Assembly: GCA_964035575.1 (NCBI GenBank)
Contig: OZ037851.1
Span: 1,647,384-1,711,383, forward strand
Source: Rhynchopus sp. YZ270_cl-10
Taxonomy: Eukaryota; Euglenozoa; Diplonemea; Diplonemida; Diplonemidae
Direction of reading: 5' to 3'
DNA length: 64,000 nt
Under the pieces are notes generated by a model. It did not search any database, was not told where the DNA came from, and worked only from the letters and a program-made list of their open reading frames with translations. Positions 54,834-64,000 of the stretch are shown in pieces (position 1 is the stretch's first letter; every line of letters begins with the position of its first letter). The position numbers and the translations under genes are program-made.

Positions 54834-55136
54834 ACCTACCTAGTCACTGTGACCAGGTGCCTGGTCAGATCTGACCAGGTACCCTTACTAATATGCCTTA
54901 CCAATATGGCCAGGGGTGTGGTATGTTGGGTGCACAAGGGAGTTTCACGATGGGGGAATACATGCTGGACATGTGCCTTATCTTATGCACAGGTGCAATG
55001 GATGGCATAGCAAACCCGTATACCCATTGCGTGTGTGGGTTTGCTGGCCTAGGACTGTTAGGCACAATCCAAAAAGGGTACTTTTGTGCAAGGAACACGG
55101 AATTTCAAACGAAAAAATAAATAAAAATGAAAATCC
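54834..55136. other. Short unique spacer before tRNA-Pro
   Basis: It holds a GGTCAGATCTGACC-type palindrome at about 54862 and two isolated inverted copies of the GCAAACCC octamer (55010-55017 and 55037-55044). A 75-codon frame from 54893 lacks protein-like features and is not called. Confidence 0.4.
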
Positions 55137-55141
55137 AAAAA
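55137..55141 (-). terminator. Pol III terminator of tRNA-Pro
   Basis: Five A on the + strand (TTTTT on the minus strand) lie five bases beyond the 3' end of tRNA-Pro. Confidence 0.7.
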
Positions 55142-55146
55142 GACAA

Positions 55147-55218
55147 GGGCTCGGCGGGGAATTGAACCCCGGACCTCTCGCACCCTAAGCGAGAATCATG
55201 CCACTAGACCACCGAGCC
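55147..55218 (-). tRNA. tRNA-Pro (AGG)
   Basis: On the minus strand the 72-base gene starts GGCTCGGTGGTCTAGTGG, has anticodon arm CTCGC-TTAGGGT-GCGAG with anticodon AGG, T arm CGGGGTTCAATTCCCCG, acceptor stem GGCTCGG/CCGAGCC and discriminator C. It is very close to animal tRNA-Pro(AGG). No intron. Confidence 0.95.
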
Positions 55219-55334
55219 ACGAATTCTCTCGCATTCTCTTCGTACCAAGGCCATAAGTTTCCATCATTCCTTGTGTGTTTTCGTTTTGAATAAGGTCCCC
55301 ATGTAAATGCTGTCTTCGCTAACAATCAGATATT

Positions 55335-58300
55335 CCGCAAACCCGCAAACCCGCAAACCCGCAAACCCGCAAACCCGCAAACCCGCAAACCCGCAAACCC
55401 GCAAACCCGCAAACCCGCAAACCCGCAAACCCGCAAACCCGCAAACCCGCAAACCCGCAAACCCGCAAACCCGCAAACCCGCAAACCCGCAAACCCGCAA
55501 ACCCGCAAACCCGCAAACCCGCAAACCCGCAAACCCGCAAACCCGCAAACCCGCAAACCCGCAAACCCGCAAACCCGCAAACCCGCAAACCCGCAAACCC
55601 GCAAACCCGCAAACCCGCAAACCCGCAAACCCGCAAACCCGCAAACCCGCAAACCCGCAAACCCGCAAACCCGCAAACCCGCAAACCCGCAAACCCGCAA
55701 ACCCGCAAACCCGCAAACCCGCAAACCCGCAAACCCGCAAACCCGCAAACCCGCAAACCCGCAAACCCGCAAACCCGCAAACCCGCAAACCCGCAAACCC
55801 GCAAACCCGCAAACCCGCAAACCCGCAAACCCGCAAACCCGCAAACCCGCAAACCCGCAAACCCGCAAACCCGCAAACCCGCAAACCCGCAAACCCGCAA
55901 ACCCGCAAACCCGCAAACCCGCAAACCCGCAAACCCGCAAACCCGCAAACCCGCAAACCCGCAAACCCGCAAACCCGCAAACCCGCAAACCCGCAAACCC
56001 GCAAACCCGCAAACCCGCAAACCCGCAAACCCGCAAACCCGCAAACCCGCAAACCCGCAAACCCGCAAACCCGCAAACCCGCAAACCCGCAAACCCGCAA
56101 ACCCGCAAACCCGCAAACCCGCAAACCCGCAAACCCGCAAACCCGCAAACCCGCAAACCCGCAAACCCGCAAACCCGCAAACCCGCAAACCCGCAAACCC
56201 GCAAACCCGCAAACCCGCAAACCCGCAAACCCGCAAACCCGCAAACCCGCAAACCCGCAAACCCGCAAACCCGCAAACCCGCAAACCCGCAAACCCGCAA
56301 ACCCGCAAACCCGCAAACCCGCAAACCCGCAAACCCGCAAACCCGCAAACCCGCAAACCCGCAAACCCGCAAACCCGCAAACCCGCAAACCCGCAAACCC
56401 GCAAACCCGCAAACCCGCAAACCCGCAAACCCGCAAACCCGCAAACCCGCAAACCCGCAAACCCGCAAACCCGCAAACCCGCAAACCCGCAAACCCGCAA
56501 ACCCGCAAACCCGCAAACCCGCAAACCCGCAAACCCGCAAACCCGCAAACCCGCAAACCCGCAAACCCGCAAACCCGCAAACCCGCAAACCCGCAAACCC
56601 GCAAACCCGCAAACCCGCAAACCCGCAAACCCGCAAACCCGCAAACCCGCAAACCCGCAAACCCGCAAACCCGCAAACCCGCAAACCCGCAAACCCGCAA
56701 ACCCGCAAACCCGCAAACCCGCAAACCCGCAAACCCGCAAACCCGCAAACCCGCAAACCCGCAAACCCGCAAACCCGCAAACCCGCAAACCCGCAAACCC
56801 GCAAACCCGCAAACCCGCAAACCCGCAAACCCGCAAACCCGCAAACCCGCAAACCCGCAAACCCGCAAACCCGCAAACCCGCAAACCCGCAAACCCGCAA
56901 ACCCGCAAACCCGCAAACCCGCAAACCCGCAAACCCGCAAACCCGCAAACCCGCAAACCCGCAAACCCGCAAACCCGCAAACCCGCAAACCCGCAAACCC
57001 GCAAACCCGCAAACCCGCAAACCCGCAAACCCGCAAACCCGCAAACCCGCAAACCCGCAAACCCGCAAACCCGCAAACCCGCAAACCCGCAAACCCGCAA
57101 ACCCGCAAACCCGCAAACCCGCAAACCCGCAAACCCGCAAACCCGCAAACCCGCAAACCCGCAAACCCGCAAACCCGCAAACCCGCAAACCCGCAAACCC
57201 GCAAACCCGCAAACCCGCAAACCCGCAAACCCGCAAACCCGCAAACCCGCAAACCCGCAAACCCGCAAACCCGCAAACCCGCAAACCCGCAAACCCGCAA
57301 ACCCGCAAACCCGCAAACCCGCAAACCCGCAAACCCGCAAACCCGCAAACCCGCAAACCCGCAAACCCGCAAACCCGCAAACCCGCAAACCCGCAAACCC
57401 GCAAACCCGCAAACCCGCAAACCCGCAAACCCGCAAACCCGCAAACCCGCAAACCCGCAAACCCGCAAACCCGCAAACCCGCAAACCCGCAAACCCGCAA
57501 ACCCGCAAACCCGCAAACCCGCAAACCCGCAAACCCGCAAACCCGCAAACCCGCAAACCCGCAAACCCGCAAACCCGCAAACCCGCAAACCCGCAAACCC
57601 GCAAACCCGCAAACCCGCAAACCCGCAAACCCGCAAACCCGCAAACCCGCAAACCCGCAAACCCGCAAACCCGCAAACCCGCAAACCCGCAAACCCGCAA
57701 ACCCGCAAACCCGCAAACCCGCAAACCCGCAAACCCGCAAACCCGCAAACCCGCAAACCCGCAAACCCGCAAACCCGCAAACCCGCAAACCCGCAAACCC
57801 GCAAACCCGCAAACCCGCAAACCCGCAAACCCGCAAACCCGCAAACCCGCAAACCCGCAAACCCGCAAACCCGCAAACCCGCAAACCCGCAAACCCGCAA
57901 ACCCGCAAACCCGCAAACCCGCAAACCCGCAAACCCGCAAACCCGCAAACCCGCAAACCCGCAAACCCGCAAACCCGCAAACCCGCAAACCCGCAAACCC
58001 GCAAACCCGCAAACCCGCAAACCCGCAAACCCGCAAACCCGCAAACCCGCAAACCCGCAAACCCGCAAACCCGCAAACCCGCAAACCCGCAAACCCGCAA
58101 ACCCGCAAACCCGCAAACCCGCAAACCCGCAAACCCGCAAACCCGCAAACCCGCAAACCCGCAAACCCGCAAACCCGCAAACCCGCAAACCCGCAAACCC
58201 GCAAACCCGCAAACCCGCAAACCCGCAAACCCGCAAACCCGCAAACCCGCAAACCCGCAAACCCGCAAACCCGCAACCCGCAAACCCGCAAACCCGCAAA

Positions 58301-61300
58301 CCCGCAAACCCGCAAACCCGCAAACCCGCAAACCCGCAAACCCGCAAACCCGCAAACCCGCAAACCCGCAAACCCGCAAACCCGCAAACCCGCAAACCCG
58401 CAAACCCGCAAACCCGCAAACCCGCAAACCCGCAAACCCGCAAACCCGCAAACCCGCAAACCCGCAAACCCGCAAACCCGCAAACCCGCAAACCCGCAAA
58501 CCCGCAAACCCGCAAACCCGCAAACCCGCAAACCCGCAAACCCGCAAACCCGCAAACCCGCAAACCCGCAAACCCGCAAACCCGCAAACCCGCAAACCCG
58601 CAAACCCGCAAACCCGCAAACCGCAAACCCGCAAACCCGCAAACCCGCAAACCCGCAAACCCGCAAACCCGCAAACCCGCAAACCCGCAAACCCGCAAAC
58701 CCGCAAACCCGCAAACCCGCAAACCCGCAAACCCGCAAACCCGCAAACCCGCAAACCCGCAAACCCGCAAACCCGCAAACCCGCAAACCCGCAAACCCGC
58801 AAACCCGCAAACCCGCAAACCCGCAAACCCGCAAACCGCAAACCCGCAAACCCGCAAACCCGCAAACCCGCAAACCCGCAAACCCGCAAACCCGCAAACC
58901 CGCAAACCCGCAAACCCGCAAACCCGCAAACCCGCAAACCCGCAAACCCGCAAACCCGCAAACCCGCAAACCCGCAAACCCGCAAACCCGCAAACCCGCA
59001 AACCCGCAAACCCGCAAACCCGCAAACCCGCAAACCCGCAAACCCGCAAACCGCAAACCCGCAAACCCGCAAACCCGCAAACCCGCAAACCCGCAAACCC
59101 GCAAACCCGCAAACCCGCAAACCCGCAAACCCGCAAACCCGCAAACCCGCAAACCCGCAAACCCGCAAACCCGCAAACCCGCAAACCCGCAAACCCGCAA
59201 ACCCGCAAACCCGCAAACCCGCAAACCCGCAAACCCGCAAACCCGCAAACCCGCAAACCCGCAAACCCGCAAACCCGCAAACCCGCAAACCCGCAAACCC
59301 GCAAACCCGCAAACCCGCAAACCCGCAAACCCGCAAACCCGCAAACCCGCAAACCCGCAAACCCGCAAACCCGCAAACCCGCAAACCCGCAAACCCGCAA
59401 ACCCGCAAACCCGCAAACCCGCAAACCCGCAAACCCGCAAACCCGCAAACCCGCAAACCCGCAAACCCGCAAACCCGCAAACCCGCAAACCCGCAAACCC
59501 GCAAACCCGCAAACCCGCAAACCCGCAAACCCGCAAACCCGCAAACCCGCAAACCCGCAAACCCGCAAACCCGCAAACCCGCAAACCCGCAAACCCGCAA
59601 ACCCGCAAACCCGCAAACCCGCAAACCCGCAAACCCGCAAACCCGCAAACCCGCAAACCCGCAAACCCGCAAACCCGCAAACCCGCAAACCCGCAAACCC
59701 GCAAACCCGCAAACCCGCAAACCCGCAAACCCGCAAACCCGCAAACCCGCAAACCCGCAAACCCGCAAACCCGCAAACCCGCAAACCCGCAAACCCGCAA
59801 ACCCGCAAACCCGCAAACCCGCAAACCCGCAAACCCGCAAACCCGCAAACCCGCAAACCCGCAAACCCGCAAACCCGCAAACCCGCAAACCCGCAAACCC
59901 GCAAACCCGCAAACCCGCAAACCCGCAAACCCGCAAACCCGCAAACCGCAAACCCGCAAACCCGCAAACCCGCAAACCCGCAAACCCGCAAACCCGCAAA
60001 CCCGCAAACCCGCAAACCCGCAAACCCGCAAACCCGCAAACCCGCAAACCCGCAAACCCGCAAACCCGCAAACCCGCAAACCCGCAAACCCGCAAACCCG
60101 CAAACCCGCAAACCCGCAAACCCGCAAACCCGCAAACCCGCAAACCCGCAAACCCGCAAACCCGCAAACCCGCAAACCCGCAAACCCGCAAACCCGCAAA
60201 CCCGCAAACCCGCAAACCCGCAAACCCGCAAACCCGCAAACCCGCAAACCCGCAAACCCGCAAACCCGCAAACCCGCAAACCCGCAAACCCGCAAACCCG
60301 CAAACCCGCAAACCCGCAAACCCGCAAACCCGCAAACCCGCAAACCCGCAAACCCGCAAACCCGCAAACCCGCAAACCCGCAAACCCGCAAACCCGCAAA
60401 CCCGCAAACCCGCAAACCCGCAAACCCGCAAACCCGCAAACCCGCAAACCCGCAAACCCGCAAACCCGCAAACCCGCAAACCCGCAAACCCGCAAACCCG
60501 CAAACCCGCAAACCCGCAAACCCGCAAACCCGCAAACCCGCAAACCCGCAAACCCGCAAACCCGCAAACCCGCAAACCCGCAAACCCGCAAACCCGCAAA
60601 CCCGCAAACCCGCAAACCCGCAAACCCGCAAACCCGCAAACCCGCAAACCCGCAAACCCGCAAACCCGCAAACCCGCAAACCCGCAAACCCGCAAACCCG
60701 CAAACCCGCAAACCCGCAAACCCGCAAACCCGCAAACCCGCAAACCCGCAAACCCGCAAACCCGCAAACCGCAAACCCGCAAACCCGCAAACCCGCAAAC
60801 CCGCAAACCCGCAAACCGCAAACCCGCAAACCCGCAAACCCGCAAACCCGCAAACCCGCAAACCCGCAAACCCGCAAACCCGCAAACCCGCAAACCCGCA
60901 AACCCGCAAACCCGCAAACCCGCAAACCCGCAAACCCGCAAACCCGCAAACCGCAAACCCGCAAACCCGCAAACCCGCAAACCCGCAAACCCGCAAACCC
61001 GCAAACCCGCAAACCCGCAAACCCGCAAACCCGCAAACCCGCAAACCCGCAAACCCGCAAACCCGCAAACCCGCAAACCCGCAAACCCGCAAACCCGCAA
61101 ACCCGCAAACCCGCAAACCCGCAAACCCGCAAACCCGCAAACCCGCAAACCCGCAAACCCGCAAACCCGCAAACCCGCAAACCCGCAAACCCGCAAACCC
61201 GCAAACCCGCAAACCCGCAAACCCGCAAACCCGCAAACCCGCAAACCCGCAAACCCGCAAACCCGCAAACCCGCAAACCCGCAAACCCGCAAACCCGCAA

Positions 61301-64000
61301 ACCCGCAAACCCGCAAACCCGCAAACCCGCAAACCCGCAAACCCGCAAACCCGCAAACCCGCAAACCCGCAAACCCGCAAACCCGCAAACCCGCAAACCC
61401 GCAAACCCGCAAACCCGCAAACCCGCAAACCCGCAAACCCGCAAACCCGCAAACCCGCAAACCCGCAAACCCGCAAACCCGCAAACCCGCAAACCCGCAA
61501 ACCCGCAAACCCGCAAACCCGCAAACCCGCAAACCCGCAAACCCGCAAACCCGCAAACCCGCAAACCCGCAAACCCGCAAACCCGCAAACCCGCAAACCC
61601 GCAAACCCGCAAACCCGCAAACCCGCAAACCCGCAAACCCGCAAACCCGCAAACCCGCAAACCCGCAAACCCGCAAACCCGCAAACCCGCAAACCCGCAA
61701 ACCCGCAAACCCGCAAACCCGCAAACCCGCAAACCCGCAAACCCGCAAACCCGCAAACCCGCAAACCCGCAAACCCGCAAACCCGCAAACCCGCAAACCC
61801 GCAAACCCGCAAACCCGCAAACCCGCAAACCCGCAAACCCGCAAACCCGCAAACCCGCAAACCCGCAAACCCGCAAACCCGCAAACCCGCAAACCGCAAA
61901 CCCGCAAACCCGCAAACCCGCAAACCCGCAAACCCGCAAACCCGCAAACCCGCAAACCCGCAAACCCGCAAACCCGCAAACCCGCAAACCCGCAAACCCG
62001 CAAACCCGCAAACCCGCAAACCCGCAAACCCGCAAACCCGCAAACCCGCAAACCCGCAAACCGCAAACCCGCAAACCCGCAAACCCGCAAACCCGCAAAC
62101 CCGCAAACCCGCAAACCCGCAAACCCGCAAACCCGCAAACCCGCAAACCCGCAAACCCGCAAACCCGCAAACCCGCAAACCCGCAAACCCGCAAACCCGC
62201 AAACCCGCAAACCCGCAAACCCGCAAACCCGCAAACCCGCAAACCCGCAAACCCGCAAACCCGCAAACCCGCAAACCCGCAAACCCGCAAACCCGCAAAC
62301 CCGCAAACCCGCAAACCCGCAAACCCGCAAACCCGCAAACCCGCAAACCGCAAACCCGCAAACCCGCAAACCCGCAAACCCGCAAACCCGCAAACCCGCA
62401 AACCCGCAAACCCGCAAACCCGCAAACCCGCAAACCCGCAAACCCGCAAACCCGCAAACCCGCAAACCCGCAAACCCGCAAACCCGCAAACCCGCAAACC
62501 GCAAACCCGCAAACCCGCAAACCCGCAAACCCGCAAACCCGCAAACCCGCAAACCCGCAAACCCGCAAACCCGCAAACCCGCAAACCCGCAAACCCGCAA
62601 ACCCGCAAACCCGCAAACCCGCAAACCCGCAAACCCGCAAACCCGCAAACCCGCAAACCCGCAAACCCGCAAACCCGCAAACCCGCAAACCCGCAAACCC
62701 GCAAACCCGCAAACCCGCAAACCCGCAAACCCGCAAACCCGCAAACCCGCAAACCCCGCAAACCCGCAAACCCGCAAACCCGCAAACCCGCAAACCCGCA
62801 AACCCGCAAACCCGTAAACCCGCAAACCCGCAAACCCGCAAACCCGCAAACCCGCAAACCCGCAAACCCGCAAACCCGCAAACCCGCAAACCCGCAAACC
62901 CGCAAACCCGCAAACCCGCAAACCCGCAAACCCGCAAACCGCAAACCCGCAAACCCGCAAACCCGCAAACCCGCAAACCCGCAAACCCGCAAACCCGCAA
63001 ACCGCAAACCCGCAAACCCGCAAACCCGCAAACCCGCAAACCCGCAAACCGCAAACCCGCAACCCGCAAACCCGCAAACCCGCAAACCCGCAAACCCGCA
63101 AACCCGCAAACCCGCAAACCCGCAAACCGCAAACCCGCAAACCCGCAAACCCGCAAACCCGCAAACCCGCAAACCCGCAAACCCGCAAACCCGCAAACCC
63201 GCAAACCCGCAAACCCGCAAACCCGCAAACCCGCAAACCCGCAAACCCGCAAACCCGCAAACCCGCAAACCCGCAAACCCGCAAACCCGCAAACCCGCAA
63301 ACCCGCAAACCCGCAAACCCGCAAACCCGCAAACCCGCAAACCCGCAAACCCGCAAACCCGCAAACCCGCAAACCCGCAAACCCGCAAACCCGCAAACCC
63401 GCAAACCCGCAAACCCGCAAACCCGCAAACCCGCAAACCCGCAAACCCGCAAACCCGCAAACCCGCAAACCCGCAAACCCGCAAACCCGCAAACCCGCAA
63501 ACCCGCAAACCCGCAAACCCGCAAACCCGCAAACCCGCAAACCCGCAAACCCGCAAACCCGCAAACCCGCAAACCCGCAAACCCGCAAACCCGCAAACCC
63601 GCAAACCCGCAAACCCGCAAACCCGCAAACCCGCAAACCCGCAAACCCGCAAACCGCAAACCCGCAAACCCGCAAACCCGCAAACCCGCAAACCCGCAAA
63701 CCCGCAAACCCGCAAACCCGCAAACCCGCAAACCCGCAAAACCCGCAAACCCGCAAACCCGCAAACCCGCAAACCCGCAAACCCGCAAACCCGCAAACCC
63801 GCAAACCCGCAAACCCGCAAACCCGCAAACCCGCAAACCCGCAAACCCGCAAACCCGCAAACCCGCAAACCCGCAAACCCGCAAACCCGCAAACCCGCAA
63901 ACCCGCAAACCCGCAAACCCGCAAACCCGCAAACCCGCAAACCCGCAAACCCGCAAACCCGCAAACCCGCAAACCCGCAAACCCGCAAACCCGCAAACCC
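55335..64000. repeat. (CCCGCAAA)n satellite, over 8.6 kb, runs off the window
   Basis: An 8-bp unit repeated about 1,080 times. From 55335 to about 58270 I see no variant. After that come single-base changes in length, mostly 7-bp units (CCGCAAA), two CCCGCAA units (58270s, 63060), two 9-bp units (about 62754 and 63738) and one substitution (CCCGTAAA at about 62813). The minus strand (GGGTTTGC)n has no stop in any frame, so three frames stay open for about 2,900 codons; these are not genes. The G-rich strand fits the quadruplex pattern G3-N5. Confidence 0.97.

Noticed and set aside
54372-54874. Open frames of about 80 codons with repeated Arg-Pro-Ile-Arg-Asn motifs
   Set aside because: They come from the 25/26-bp tandem array and have no independent support.
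55264-63996. Three overlapping open frames of about 2,900 codons on the minus strand (Cys/Gly/Arg/Phe-rich)
   Set aside because: They are the three readings of a stop-free 8-bp satellite. Each frame gives the same residue cycle, so there is no coding selection.
55335-64000. The CCCGCAAA array as a chromosome-end telomere
   Set aside because: At a right-hand end the + strand should be G-rich. Here it is C-rich, and euglenozoan telomeres are known to be TTAGGG. An internal satellite fits better.
1-64000. Spliced-leader RNA gene, 5S rRNA or other U-snRNA genes
   Set aside because: I looked for leader-exon, 5S and U2/U6-like core sequences and saw none I could defend; only the weak U4-like hint near 22568 is noted.

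Overview
The window is nuclear DNA from a flagellate protist, most likely a diplonemid or another intron-bearing euglenozoan. Three things point there. The gene at 2991-4745 encodes a paraflagellar-rod-domain protein, a family tied to the Euglenozoa. Every well-supported gene from 27 to 48593 lies on the + strand, with short gaps (as little as 52 bases from stop to next start). The starts are preceded by pyrimidine-rich stretches ending in AG, as expected for spliced-leader trans-splicing of a polycistronic transcript. Unlike trypanosomes, the genes also carry ordinary cis-introns; I placed 25, nearly all starting GTATG and all ending AG. The diplonemid assignment is inference; no spliced-leader RNA gene was seen.

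Region 1 (1-48.6 kb) is a one-directional gene cluster of 18 genes. Nuclear RNA work is well represented: an NXT1/p15-like mRNA export factor, an SPF45-like splicing factor, a Ded1/DDX3 DEAD-box helicase and the full U5 snRNP helicase BRR2 (nine exons). Other genes encode the paraflagellar rod protein, a PH-like/double-FYVE-like zinc protein, a secreted Cys-rich protein, two large low-complexity proteins, a Golgi CASP homologue, a TMEM86/YhhN lysoplasmalogenase, an FYRN/FYRC protein, a helical-repeat (PPR-like) protein, a protein with three copies of a composite CCCH zinc finger, a polyamine/amino-acid transporter of the APC family, an NAD-type isocitrate-dehydrogenase-family enzyme, a membrane-anchored P-loop ATPase, and one protein of unknown type. 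Two DNA transposon traces sit in it: a non-autonomous hAT-like element at 7501-8787 with a perfect 8-bp target duplication, and a pogo-like transposase relic inside the last BRR2 intron.

Region 2 (48.6-55.3 kb) looks like a convergent strand-switch region. A short minus-strand coding end (48994-49050) faces the + strand cluster and runs straight into a 3.5-kb perfect (CTCCTTAG)n array. Beyond it are a degenerate tRNA-His-like gene, tRNA-Gly(GCC), an inverted-repeat cluster, a 25/26-bp tandem array and tRNA-Pro(AGG).

Region 3 (55.3-64 kb) is an 8.7-kb (CCCGCAAA)n satellite that runs off the window. Its G-rich strand (GGGTTTGC)n fits a G-quadruplex pattern. Together with the (TATGGTAC)75 array inside the hAT-like element, the window holds three unrelated satellites that all have an 8-bp unit, which is its most unusual trait.
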